Shown: in pieces, positions 28,080 through 36,914 of the stretch
Position numbering within the stretch: the stretch's first letter is position 1
Layout: every line of letters begins with the position of its first letter
NCBI GenBank assembly: GCA_029259595.1
Contig: JAJDEW010000051.1
Coordinates: 1 to 50,406 of the forward strand
Direction of reading: 5' to 3'
Source of the DNA: Planctomycetota bacterium
GTDB taxonomy: Bacteria > Planctomycetota > UBA1135 > GCA-002686595
Length of the DNA: 50,406 nt
Notes under the pieces: model-generated
Seen by the model: only the letters and a program-made list of their open reading frames with translations
What the model was told of the DNA's origin: nothing
Databases searched by the model: none
Translations under genes and position numbers: made by a program

Positions 28080-29615
28080 CTAGCGCCGGGCTGCATCCTG
28101 GGGGATGCCCAGGCTGGCCTGGCCGTCGTCGGACCAGGTCCGCAGGCGTTCGTTGACGACTCCGGTCACGACCGTGAGCGCACCCAGGATGGCCAGGAAG
28201 CCGGCCAGCGCCGGCTGGGTCGTGCGGACGGCGTCTTCCGGTTCGGTCAGGAACATCACCTTCGCGACACGGAAGTAATAGAAGAGCGACACGACGCTGT
28301 TCAAGGCGGCGACGACGACCAGCCAGCCGAGGCCGGCGTCGATGCCCTCGTAGAACAGCAAGAGCTTGCCGTAGAAGCCGACCGTCGGCGGCAGGCCCGT
28401 GAGGCTCACGAGGAAGATCACCATCGACCAGGCGACGACCGGATGGCGCCAGCCCATGCCCTTGAGGCTGTCGACCTGTTCCGAGCCCGTGACGCCTTCG
28501 AAGTAGAGCAGGAAGCCGAAGGCTCCCAGGTTCATGAAGTAGTAGGCCGCCAGGTAGAAGATCGAGGCGGTGAAGCCCTCGGGGGTCATCGCCGCGAGCC
28601 CCATGAGGACGTAGCCGGCGTGCGCGATCGACGAGTAGGCGAGCATGCGCTTCAGGCTCGTCTGACGCAGGGCGGACAGGTTGCCGAGCGTCATCGTCAC
28701 CGCCGCCAGCACCGCCAGGAGCAGGCCGACCTTTTCGCCGTAGGCCGCGACCGCTTCGTGCACGCCGTCGACGAGGAACAGCGACCCGACGAAGCGCAGG
28801 AGCACCGCGAAGCCGGCCGCCTTCGAGGCGACGGCGAGGAAGGTCGTGACCGGCGTCGGCGCGCCCTCGTAGACGTCGGGCGTCCAGAAGTGGAACGGGA
28901 CGACGGACACCTTGTAGGCGAAGCCGGCCAGGACGAGCACGATCGCGAGCGCCACCGGCACCGGGCTGATCAGGAACTGCGCCGCGAGGCCGACGGGATA
29001 GCCTTGCGTCCCGCCGCGCCCCATGGCGTTGAGGTCGAGCGTGCCGGTCATCCCGTACAGGAGGCTGATGCCGTACAGCATGACGCCGGCGGACAGACCG
29101 CCGAAGATGACGTACTTCAGCGCGGCCTCGGCGGAGCGCTTGTCACCCTTGTGGAAGCCGGCCAGGGAGTAGCTCGCGAGCGACAGGAGCTCGAGGCCCA
29201 GCATGAGCAACAGGAGATTGTTCGTGCTGACCATGAAGAAGATCCCGATCGCCGCGCCCAGGAGCAGGAAGTAGTACTCCCCGATCCCGTGCTTGCGCTC
29301 GCGTCGGTCGGCCAGGACGAAGCCCGTCACGACGGCCAGGGAGCCGACCGTGAACAGCTTGAAGAAGGTCCCGAAGCGATCGACCGTGACCATCCCGAAG
29401 GCGGTCTCGGCCAGCGCACCGTTCGTGTCCCCGAGCGTCCGCCACTGGTTCCACAACACCCAGGCCGTGACGGCGAGCCCGCCGAGCGTGATGTAGCCGA
29501 TGCGCTTCGAATCACGCCCCTTCCACACGAGGTCCATGACGAGAACCACGAGGGCGACGAGCGTCAGGACGAGCTCCGGCGCGATGTGTCCGAGCTGGGT
29601 CAGATAGGCTTGCAC
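28080..29615 (-). CDS. nuoN: NADH-quinone oxidoreductase subunit N
   Basis: 511 residues, about 14 membrane helices. LLLMLGLELLSLASYSLAGF, LKYVIFGGLSAGVMLYGIS, KVSVVPFHFWTPDVYEGAPT and LKRMLAYSSIAHAGYVLMGL are the core antiporter-like proton-channel motifs, with the key Lys and Glu residues in place. Last gene of the nuo cluster; the nuoM stop is 19 bases upstream. Length is slightly above the common 480. Confidence 0.97.
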   Translation of the reverse strand: MQAYLTQLGHIAPELVLTLVALVVLVMDLVWKGRDSKRIGYITLGGLAVTAWVLWNQWRTLGDTNGALAETAFGMVTVDRFGTFFKLFTVGSLAVVTGFVLADRRERKHGIGEYYFLLLGAAIGIFFMVSTNNLLLLMLGLELLSLASYSLAGFHKGDKRSAEAALKYVIFGGLSAGVMLYGISLLYGMTGTLDLNAMGRGGTQGYPVGLAAQFLISPVPVALAIVLVLAGFAYKVSVVPFHFWTPDVYEGAPTPVTTFLAVASKAAGFAVLLRFVGSLFLVDGVHEAVAAYGEKVGLLLAVLAAVTMTLGNLSALRQTSLKRMLAYSSIAHAGYVLMGLAAMTPEGFTASIFYLAAYYFMNLGAFGFLLYFEGVTGSEQVDSLKGMGWRHPVVAWSMVIFLVSLTGLPPTVGFYGKLLLFYEGIDAGLGWLVVVAALNSVVSLFYYFRVAKVMFLTEPEDAVRTTQPALAGFLAILGALTVVTGVVNERLRTWSDDGQASLGIPQDAARR

Positions 29616-29634
29616 GAAGGGATTCCTCTCCCGC

Positions 29635-31155
29635 TCAGCCGCCGAGGGTCTGGACGAGCTTCTTGATCGAGGGCTCCATCCAGTTCAGGAGGTAGAACGG
29701 GAAGATGCCGAGGGCGATGCACAGGAACAGGAACGGCGCCTGACAGGCGACTTCGCGCAGGTTCATGTCGCCGTAGTTCGCGTACTTCTCGTTGAGCTTG
29801 CCCAGGAAGACGCGTTGCATGGCCCACAAGAGGAAGGCCGCGGTGATCACGATGCCGATGACCGACAGGACGACGAGCAGCTTGAAGCCCTCGATGTCGG
29901 ACTGGTAGGCGCCCAGGAGCGTCATCGCCTCCGACACGAAGCCCGCCATGCCCGGCAGGCCGAGCGCGGCGAAGAAGCCGATCGTCGTCAGGCCCCAGTA
30001 GACGGGCATGACCTGGCTCAGGCCGCCGAAGCCGTTCAGATCGCGGTGATGGGCGCGGTCGTAAATGACGCCCACGATCAGGAAGAGGACGGCCGAGCTG
30101 GTGCCGTGGTTGAACATCTGCAGCGCGGCGCCGCTCATGCCCCATTCGGTCAGGGCCGCCATCCCGAGCAGGACGTAGCCCATGTGGCTGACCGAGCTGT
30201 AGGCGACCATCCGCTTGAAGTCGGTCTGGCCGAGCGCGACGAAGGCCCCGTAGATGATGCTGATGACCCCCAGCACTCCCAGGACGTAGGCGAACTCGTT
30301 GAAGGCGTCGGGGACCAGCGTGAAGCAGGCCCGCATCAGGCCGTAGCCGCCGAGCTTCAGGAGGATGCCGGCCAGGATGACCGAGATCGGCGTCGGCGCC
30401 TGGACGTGCGCGTCGGGCAGCCAGGTGTGGAACGGGAAGACCGGGATCTTGATCGCGAAGCCGACGAACAAGAACCAGAAGACCCAGGTCGTGAAGCGCA
30501 TGCCCAACAGGTCGCCGCCGAAGGGCAGGTTCTTGCCCAGGAGGTTGCCCTCCCCCGCCAGGCGCGTCAGCTCGGGCAGTGAGAAGGTGCCCGAGTCGAG
30601 TCGCAGGGCCACGACCGCGATCAGCATCAGGACCGAGCCGGCCAACGTGTAGAGGAAGAACTTGATGGCCGCGTACTCGCGCCTCGGCCCGCCCCAGATG
30701 CCGATGAGGAAGTACATCGGCAGCAGCATGATCTCCCAGAAGACGTAGAACAGGAAGTAGTCCTGGGAGACGAACACGCCGAGGATTCCGACCTCGAGCA
30801 GGAGCAGGAGCGCGTAGTAGGACTTCTGCGCCTTGTTGATTCCGAAGCTGGCGGGCACCGCGACCAGGAGCAAGAGCGTCGTCAGCCATACCAGGCACAG
30901 CGACAACCCGTCGACCCCGACGAAGTACGTGGCGTTGATCGACTCGATCCACATCACGTTCTGAACGAACTGCAGCTCGGCCGACGCCTTGTCGAACAGG
31001 CTGAAGTACATCCAGGTCGCCAGGAGGAACGGCAAGCCCGTGGCCACGAAGGTGATCCCTTTGATGAGCGCCGTGTTGTTCTTCGGGGCCAACACGATCG
31101 CGAGCATCCCGAGCATCGGGATGAAGGTGATCCAGGTGAGGATTTGGTCTTGCAT
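29635..31155 (-). CDS. nuoM: NADH-quinone oxidoreductase subunit M
   Basis: 506 residues, about 14 helices. FFLYTLAGSVLMLIAVVALR, VFPFHTWLPDAHVQAPTPIS and FKRMVAYSSVSHMGYVLLGM are typical of the second antiporter-like subunit. FWEIMLLPMYFLIGIWGG (about residue 140) carries the conserved Glu of helix TM5. It starts four bases after the nuoL stop and belongs to the J-K-L-M-N unit. Confidence 0.97.
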   Translation of the reverse strand: MQDQILTWITFIPMLGMLAIVLAPKNNTALIKGITFVATGLPFLLATWMYFSLFDKASAELQFVQNVMWIESINATYFVGVDGLSLCLVWLTTLLLLVAVPASFGINKAQKSYYALLLLLEVGILGVFVSQDYFLFYVFWEIMLLPMYFLIGIWGGPRREYAAIKFFLYTLAGSVLMLIAVVALRLDSGTFSLPELTRLAGEGNLLGKNLPFGGDLLGMRFTTWVFWFLFVGFAIKIPVFPFHTWLPDAHVQAPTPISVILAGILLKLGGYGLMRACFTLVPDAFNEFAYVLGVLGVISIIYGAFVALGQTDFKRMVAYSSVSHMGYVLLGMAALTEWGMSGAALQMFNHGTSSAVLFLIVGVIYDRAHHRDLNGFGGLSQVMPVYWGLTTIGFFAALGLPGMAGFVSEAMTLLGAYQSDIEGFKLLVVLSVIGIVITAAFLLWAMQRVFLGKLNEKYANYGDMNLREVACQAPFLFLCIALGIFPFYLLNWMEPSIKKLVQTLGG

Positions 31156-31159
31156 GGGA

Positions 31160-33481
31160 TCAGGCGAGGATCAACCAGGCTGCTGTGAGCAGGCCTCCGC
31201 CGACGGCGAAGGCGGCGTACTGTTGGATGCGTCCGGTTTGGAGCAGGCGGAAGGCCGAGCCCAGGCCCTGGGAGACGAGACCGACGGCGTTGACAGCGCC
31301 GTCGACGAAGATCCGGTCGAACCAGGCCGAGAAGAAGCCCAGGAAGCGGTTCGCGCGCCCGATGCCGAGCACGAGACCATCGACGATCTTCTCGTCGACC
31401 CACTTCAGGAAGACCCCCAGCTTCACGCTGGGCGCGATGACCAGAAGGGTCGCGGCCTCGTCGATGAAGTAGCGGTTCTTGACGACGTAGTAGCCGAAGT
31501 CGAGCTTCTTCGTGATGACCGCCGGCAGGTCGCGGCGCTTCACGTAGAGGTACCAGGCTCCGACGATGCCGCTGGTCGCGACGAAGAGCGACAGGATCAC
31601 GGCCCGGACGTGGGCCGCATGACCGATGTGGCTCGAGTGGTCGAGGATGCCCTCCGAGATGCCGTCGGCCGCCCAGGCTCCGACGGCCGGGCCGTAGAGC
31701 GAGTCGAGCGACACGATGCTCTCGAACCACGTGTGCGCGCCGTGCCAGAAGGCGACGGCGCCCGGCAGATCGAGCAGCCAGAAGTGGCCTCCGAACATCC
31801 CCAGGAAGGCGAGGATGCAGAGGGCGACGGTCATCGGCCAGGGGGACTCGTGCGGCTCGTGCGCGTGGGCGTCGTGCCCGTGCGCCGCGTGGGCATGTTC
31901 CGCGTGCGGGGCGTCGTGCCCGTGCTCCGCGTGCGCGTCGCCGTGGTCGTCGTCGTGGTGCCCGCCCGGGCGTTCGATGCCGGCGGCCGCCTCGGCGGCC
32001 AGGGCGTCGGAGTACATGTGCTTCTCGAGGTTCCCGCGGTACTCGCCGAAGAACGTCATGAAGATCAGGCGGAACATGTAGAAGGCCGTGAAGGCCGCCG
32101 CGATCGCGAGGCTGACGAGGGCGTAGATGCCCCAACCCGAGAAGGTCTTCAGGTCGAGGATGTTGGCCCAGCCCGCGAGGATGATCGCGTCCTTGGAATA
32201 GAAGCCGGCGAAGAAGGGCGCGCCGGCGATCGCGAGCGTGCAGATCGTCATGCACACGAACGTGATCGGCATCTTCTTGCGCAGGCCGCCCATCAGGCGC
32301 ATGTCCTGCTCGTGGTGGCAGCCGTGGATGACCGAGCCCGCGGACAGGAACAGGCAGGCCTTGAAGAAGGCGTGCGTGACCATGTGGAACATGCCCGCGA
32401 CCACCCCGCCGAGGCCGACGGCGGCCACCATGAACCCGAGCTGGCTGATCGTCGACCAGGCCAGGACGGCCTTCAGGTCATAGGCCGTCATGCCGATCGT
32501 CGCCGCGAAGATCGCGGTCGTGGCGCCGATAAAGGTGATGACGTGCAGCGCCTCCGGCGACATGAGCGGGTACATGCGGCCCAGGAGGAACACGCCGGCC
32601 GCGACCATCGTCGCGGCGTGGATCATGGCGGAGACGGGCGTCGGCCCGGCCATGGCGTCCGGCAGCCAGATGTGCAGCGGGAACTGGGCCGACTTGCCCA
32701 CCGTTCCGCCGAAGACGAACAGCCCCGCGACCGTCATCCAGGCTGGGAACTCGCCGCCGTTGTTCGCGACCGTCACGCGCGCGGCCTCCCACAGCTCCGT
32801 GTACTGCAGGGTCCCGAACTCGCGGTAGAACATCATGACCCCGACGAAGAGGCAGACGTCACCGACGCGCGTCGTCAGGAAGGCCTTCTTCGAGGCCCAG
32901 GTGGCCCACTTGAAGAAGAACGGGTTGCTCGGATCGTGCGCGAAGTGGCCGATGAGCATGTAGCTCATCAGGCCCATGAGCTCCCAGAAGATGAACAGGA
33001 AGAGGACGTTGTCCGAGAGGACCAGCCCCAGCATCGCGAACGTGAACAGGCTGATGTTCGCGAAGAAGATGTTGTAGCGCCGGTCGCCGTGCATGTAGCC
33101 CTGCGAGAACAGGTGCACGCAGAAGGACACGATGCCGACGACGGCCAGCATGGCCGCACCCAACCCGTCGTAGTAGATCCCGGCGACGATGTTGTCCACG
33201 CCGAGGGCAGCGGCACCGGAATAGAGCCACTCGAAGTAGATGCCGTCCTTCACCGAGTGCTGGACGAAGGCTTCGCCGTGGTGGCCGGCCGCGATCGCCT
33301 TGAAGGCCAGGTACACCGTGATGCACATGACGCCGAACATGCCCAGCGTCAGGAGCTTGTCACCGAAGGGCAGTCGCTTGCGCAGTGCGATCTGGAGCAG
33401 GTACCCGACGAAGGGAATGCCTGGCACCGCGAGCAGGAGCCAATAGTCCACCGCAGGGTCGAAGGAAAGGGAGGCGATCAC
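31160..33481 (-). CDS. nuoL: NADH-quinone oxidoreductase subunit L with a His-rich loop
   Basis: 773 residues, long for NuoL (usually 610-660). The antiporter core is normal: FFKWATWASKKAFLTTRVGD, LHIWLPDAMAGPTPVSAMIH, KAVLAWSTISQLGFMVAAVG and FFKACLFLSAGSVIHGCHH. Extra length comes from a loop at about residues 500-545 with 14 His in roughly 43 residues (GGHHDDDHGDAHAEHGHD, HAEHAHAAHGHDAHAHEPH), placed between helices before the long lateral helix, plus extended termini. The loop lies in the membrane arm on an exposed side and could bind metal; this is inference. The rest of the proton-pumping apparatus looks intact. Confidence 0.95.
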   Translation of the reverse strand: MIASLSFDPAVDYWLLLAVPGIPFVGYLLQIALRKRLPFGDKLLTLGMFGVMCITVYLAFKAIAAGHHGEAFVQHSVKDGIYFEWLYSGAAALGVDNIVAGIYYDGLGAAMLAVVGIVSFCVHLFSQGYMHGDRRYNIFFANISLFTFAMLGLVLSDNVLFLFIFWELMGLMSYMLIGHFAHDPSNPFFFKWATWASKKAFLTTRVGDVCLFVGVMMFYREFGTLQYTELWEAARVTVANNGGEFPAWMTVAGLFVFGGTVGKSAQFPLHIWLPDAMAGPTPVSAMIHAATMVAAGVFLLGRMYPLMSPEALHVITFIGATTAIFAATIGMTAYDLKAVLAWSTISQLGFMVAAVGLGGVVAGMFHMVTHAFFKACLFLSAGSVIHGCHHEQDMRLMGGLRKKMPITFVCMTICTLAIAGAPFFAGFYSKDAIILAGWANILDLKTFSGWGIYALVSLAIAAAFTAFYMFRLIFMTFFGEYRGNLEKHMYSDALAAEAAAGIERPGGHHDDDHGDAHAEHGHDAPHAEHAHAAHGHDAHAHEPHESPWPMTVALCILAFLGMFGGHFWLLDLPGAVAFWHGAHTWFESIVSLDSLYGPAVGAWAADGISEGILDHSSHIGHAAHVRAVILSLFVATSGIVGAWYLYVKRRDLPAVITKKLDFGYYVVKNRYFIDEAATLLVIAPSVKLGVFLKWVDEKIVDGLVLGIGRANRFLGFFSAWFDRIFVDGAVNAVGLVSQGLGSAFRLLQTGRIQQYAAFAVGGGLLTAAWLILA

Positions 33482-33517
33482 CGTTTCGGGCTCCTCGGAT
33501 GGTCTCGGGAGACGGGC

Positions 33518-33820
33518 CTACTCCCGTAGGAGGTCCGCCTCGCTGGGCTTGACGGAGCTGAAGAGGTGGAAGACGTTGAGCACGATCGCCAGCGCCACGG
33601 CAGCTTCGGCGGCAGCCAGGATGATCGTGAAGATGGCGAACATGCGCCCATCGAGGCCGTTGTCCCCGAAGCGGTTGAAGGCCACGAAGTTGATGTTCGC
33701 GGCGTTCAGGATCATCTCGATCCCCATGAGGATGTAGAGGACGTTGCGCCGCGTGATGATCGCGACGATGCCCAGCCCGAAGAGCGCGGCGGAGACCGCG
33801 ACGTACGCACCCAGTCCCAT
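33518..33820 (-). CDS. nuoK: NADH-quinone oxidoreductase subunit K
   Basis: 100 residues from the ATG at 33820, three helices: YVAVSAALFGLGIVAIITRR, LYILMGIEMILNAANINFVA with the conserved Glu, and FTIILAAAEAAVALAIVLNV with the second conserved Glu. It starts one base after the nuoJ stop. A TTG at 33829 is not needed. Length is typical. Confidence 0.97.
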   Translation of the reverse strand: MGLGAYVAVSAALFGLGIVAIITRRNVLYILMGIEMILNAANINFVAFNRFGDNGLDGRMFAIFTIILAAAEAAVALAIVLNVFHLFSSVKPSEADLLRE

Positions 33821-33821
33821 G

Positions 33822-34460
33822 TCAGCCAACCTCCCCGGCTCTCGTTCTGCTCGGTTGCACGTCGGACAGTCTCCGACGCGCGATGTACACCGCCGCGACC
33901 AGCGCCACCGTCAAGACGATGGCCGCCAGCTCGAAGGCGACGACGTACTGGTCCACGGCCAGAAAACCCACGCCGATGGCCTCGGCGGAGCTGATCGGCC
34001 CGTCCGCGCGCCCGTCGAGCGGCGCGCCTTGCACGGCCCACTTCGCGGTCGCGGCGACCTTCAGTCCGACCCAGAGGATCGCGAGGCCGACGATGCCCAA
34101 CCCGGGCAGAACGCGGCCGAGCTTGCGCTCGCTCATGTCCGGCGGCGTCAGCATCACGCCGAAGAGCAAGAGCGCCAGGATGCCCCCCACGTAGATGAGG
34201 ATCTGCGCCATCGCGAGGAAGTCCGACTCGAGCAGGATGAAGAGCCCGGCGATCCCCATGAAGGTCGACATCAAGGCGAAGGCGCTGCGCACCACCGATC
34301 GCTCCCAGATGCACACGAGCCCGCCGCCGAGCGTCATGAAGGCGAACAGCGCAAAGGCGGCGCCGGGCCATCCGGCTGCGGCGAGCCCGCCTCCGAGCAC
34401 GACCAACAGGATCAGTCCGAGCGCGCCGTAGAAGATGCGTTGGAGGGTCTGTTGGTCCAT
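33822..34460 (-). CDS. nuoJ: NADH-quinone oxidoreductase subunit J
   Basis: 212 residues, five helices. FALMSTFMGIAGLFILLESD and MAQILIYVGGILALLLFGVM carry the gating-helix region with its conserved Tyr and Gly. The tail ends in a short polar segment (ARRRLSDVQPSRTRAG). First gene of the J-K-L-M-N block; its own promoter must lie in the stretch at 34461-35144, shared with the opposite-strand yheU gene. Confidence 0.95.
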   Translation of the reverse strand: MDQQTLQRIFYGALGLILLVVLGGGLAAAGWPGAAFALFAFMTLGGGLVCIWERSVVRSAFALMSTFMGIAGLFILLESDFLAMAQILIYVGGILALLLFGVMLTPPDMSERKLGRVLPGLGIVGLAILWVGLKVAATAKWAVQGAPLDGRADGPISSAEAIGVGFLAVDQYVVAFELAAIVLTVALVAAVYIARRRLSDVQPSRTRAGEVG

Positions 34461-34838
34461 GCAGGGGGTTGCTGGCGGAGTCTTCGACCGAGCGCGGGGC
34501 CCGGAGCGCTGTGTACTTGCGTCGGTCTGGCCGCAGGAAGGGCACGGTCCCCGGGGTCTCGAACCGGCAGTCGGGCGGGGAACGGGCCGCCATGGTAGCG
34601 GCAGCCCGCAGCCAAGTCAGCCGCGAGGTGCCCCCGCGCGCGCATTCTGTGGCGGCGCGGGAAGAGCGCAGTCGATCGGAGCGCGTCGCCGCGAGGCCAA
34701 TTCCAACTTCCTGTGCTCAGGCGGGCTCGCCGCCAGCGCCTTCCGAGCTCCAGAAGGCGCCCGGCCGGACCCCCACGCTGGCGGCGCGCCCGGCCCGGCG
34801 GCGCGCGCGCGCGCTGCGCATGGCATGATCCCGCGCCC
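34461..34838. other. Intergenic stretch between nuoJ and the YheU-like gene
   Basis: 378 bases with no recognised gene between two divergent starts. It must carry promoters for nuoJKLMN and for the YheU-like gene. No convincing hexamer pair, riboswitch fold or protein-like frame was found. The sequence around 34760-34820 is very GC-rich (gcgcgcgcgcgc at 34801). Confidence 0.35.
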
Positions 34839-35054
34839 ATGGAACCCTCGGGCATTCGAATCCCCCCGGATCAGCTCACCCCGCAGACGCTGCGCAACGT
34901 CATCGAGGAGTTCGTGACGCGCGACGGGACCGAGCTGAGTGAGGCGGAGGCCAAGATCGAAGAGGTCCTGATTCTCCTCGAGCGCGGCGCGGTCGAGCTC
35001 TGGTTCGACGAGACGACGCACACGACGAACGTGGTCGTCGCGCACCCGGACTGA
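34839..35054 (+). CDS. YheU (UPF0270)-like protein
   Basis: 71 residues from the ATG at 34839. IPPDQLTPQTLRNVIEEFVT, RDGTELSEAEAKIEEVLILL and ERGAVELWFDETTHTTNVVV follow the YheU pattern (IPxxxLxxETLxNLIEEFVxREGT), here with an extended C-terminus in place of the usual short end. Function unknown. It is on the opposite strand, between nuoI and nuoJ, in the middle of the complex I cluster. Confidence 0.72.
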   Translation: MEPSGIRIPPDQLTPQTLRNVIEEFVTRDGTELSEAEAKIEEVLILLERGAVELWFDETTHTTNVVVAHPD

Positions 35055-35144
35055 CCGGCCGACGAAAGACCAAGGGGAGCGGCAGAAAACGCGGCCTGCA
35101 CGGCCTCGGGAAGGCGTCCGCGCGGGCCCGCGCGGCCGAGCGGC

Positions 35145-35735
35145 TCACTCGGGGGCCGTGTCGTCCTCGGGGGCGTCCTCGTCGGCCGTCCCGGCCGTGG
35201 CCGCGCCCTCGTCGGCGGCGGCCGAAGCGGCTTCGGCGGCGGCCTTGGCGGCCTTGGCCTCCGCCTTGGCCTGCTTTTTCTTGTCCGCCTCGATCATCCG
35301 GACCTTCGCCTCACGGGCCATCCCCTTGTAGGAGAGCAGGTCGTGGTTGAACTCGCTGCGGTCGTAGGACACGAAGGCGTACTCCGTGCCCATGTGGATG
35401 CAGTCCTTGGGGCAGGGATAGACACACAGCTCGCAGAACATGCACTTCTGGTAGTCGAGCGTGAACGTGATCCACTCGAGCTCCTTGCCGTGCCGCACCG
35501 CGTCCATCTCGATGCAGTCGATCGGGCAGGCGCGCGCGCAGGCGAGGCAGTTGATGCACTTCTCCTGCTCGAGGTAGTGGATGCCCCGGTAGCGGTTGGG
35601 GATCGGCAGGCGCTCGTCCGGGTACTGCACCGTGATGGGCTTTTGGAGCAGGTACTTGCCCGTGATCTTCATGCCCACGAAGGTCGTCTTCAGGGTGTCG
35701 ACGACGTTCTTGATGTAGTTCGAAGCCACTTTCAT
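35145..35735 (-). CDS. nuoI: NADH-quinone oxidoreductase subunit I
   Basis: 196 residues. Two 4Fe-4S ferredoxin motifs: CINCLACARACPIDCIEM and CMFCELCVYPCPKDCIHM (clusters N6a and N6b), which pass electrons toward NuoB. The C-terminal 60 residues (KKKQAKAEAKAAKAAAEA onward) are an Ala/Lys helix ending in an acidic segment, longer than in most bacteria. It starts five bases after the nuoH stop. Confidence 0.97.
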   Translation of the reverse strand: MKVASNYIKNVVDTLKTTFVGMKITGKYLLQKPITVQYPDERLPIPNRYRGIHYLEQEKCINCLACARACPIDCIEMDAVRHGKELEWITFTLDYQKCMFCELCVYPCPKDCIHMGTEYAFVSYDRSEFNHDLLSYKGMAREAKVRMIEADKKKQAKAEAKAAKAAAEAASAAADEGAATAGTADEDAPEDDTAPE

Positions 35736-35739
35736 CGGA

Positions 35740-36912
35740 TCAACGCCAGGGCAGGTACGGAGCGAGGAAGACTTCCCAGATGCCGGCGAGCAGCACGCAC
35801 AAGAGCGCCAGGGGCGTCAGGTACTTGTAGCCCATCGTCATGATCTGGTCGATGCGCACGCGCGGCAGCGTCCAGCGCAGCCACATCATCAGAAAGATGC
35901 CGGCGAAGCCCTTCACCACGATCGTCGTGAAGGCCGCCAGCTGGTGCAGCACGCTGCCGTCGCCGAACATCCCGCCGGCGGCCGAGGTCAGGGGACTCTC
36001 GAAGCCGCCGAAGAAGAAGAACGAGCCGACGACACAGAACAACAGCATCGCGGCGTACTCCTCCATGAAGAAGAACGACCAGCGGATGCCGGAGTATTCG
36101 GTCAGAAAGCCCGCGACCAGCTCGGACTCGGCCTCGGGCAGGTCGAAGGGCGCGCGCTTGGTCTCGGCCAGGATCGCGACGAAGAAGATCAGGAAGGCCG
36201 GCAGCATCAGCGGATTGACCCAGGGCCAGATCAACCAGTTCAGAACGCCGAAGCCGCCGCTCTGCATGTCGCTGACCTCGATCAGGTTGAACGTCCCCGC
36301 CGCCATGACCGGGACGAGCAGGCTGATCCCGAGCGGGATCTCGTAGGCCACGACCTGCGCCGCTTCGCGCATGGCGCCGTAGAGCGACCACTTCGAGTTC
36401 GAGGCCCAGCCCGCCATGACGACGCCGATCGTGGTCGTCGACGTCATCGCCAGGATGAAGAAGAGCCCGAGGTCGATGTCGGCGAAGAAGAACTCGCGGC
36501 TGAGCGGGAAGGCGGTCATCGCCGCCAGCACGCTCGACAGGACGAGCGCCGGCGCGATGACGTACAGGACGCGGTCGGCGCCCTTCGGGATCATGTCCTC
36601 CTTCAGGAGCAGCTTGACCCCGTCGACCAACGGCTGGAGCCAGCCGTGCCAGCCCACGCGCATCGGGCCGTAGCGGCACTGGATGTGGCCGGACACCTTG
36701 CGCTCGAGCCAGGTCCCGAACATCGCGTTCAGGGAAACGATGGCGACGAGGATGCCCACGCCGATCAGGATCGCGTTCAAGGGGACGACCCAGTCCGGCA
36801 CGAACTCGGGGCGCGGCGCCTTGGCGAGCAGCTCGTTGAGCATGTTCGTGCCGCCCTGCGCGCTGGCAGGACTCGCGGCGGCGACTTCGACGACTTCGAT
36901 CGGGGTCAACAT
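35740..36912 (-). CDS. nuoH: NADH-quinone oxidoreductase subunit H
   Basis: 390 residues. TWLERKVSGHIQCRYGPMRV, GWLQPLVDGVKLLLKEDMIP and LILFFVAILAETKRAPFDLP style blocks (here FLIFFVAILAETKRAPFDLP) with ESELVAGFLTEYSGIRWSFF mark the quinone-site membrane subunit. The first 30 residues (PIEVVEVAAASPASAQGG) are an unusual Ala-rich extension and the actual start may be the ATG 24 codons in. It starts two bases after the nuoD stop. Confidence 0.97.
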   Translation of the reverse strand: MLTPIEVVEVAAASPASAQGGTNMLNELLAKAPRPEFVPDWVVPLNAILIGVGILVAIVSLNAMFGTWLERKVSGHIQCRYGPMRVGWHGWLQPLVDGVKLLLKEDMIPKGADRVLYVIAPALVLSSVLAAMTAFPLSREFFFADIDLGLFFILAMTSTTTIGVVMAGWASNSKWSLYGAMREAAQVVAYEIPLGISLLVPVMAAGTFNLIEVSDMQSGGFGVLNWLIWPWVNPLMLPAFLIFFVAILAETKRAPFDLPEAESELVAGFLTEYSGIRWSFFFMEEYAAMLLFCVVGSFFFFGGFESPLTSAAGGMFGDGSVLHQLAAFTTIVVKGFAGIFLMMWLRWTLPRVRIDQIMTMGYKYLTPLALLCVLLAGIWEVFLAPYLPWR

Positions 36913-36914
36913 GG

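Noticed and set aside
30989..33529. Plus-strand frame opposite nuoL
   Set aside because: Arises from codon bias of the nuo genes; nuoL is unambiguous.
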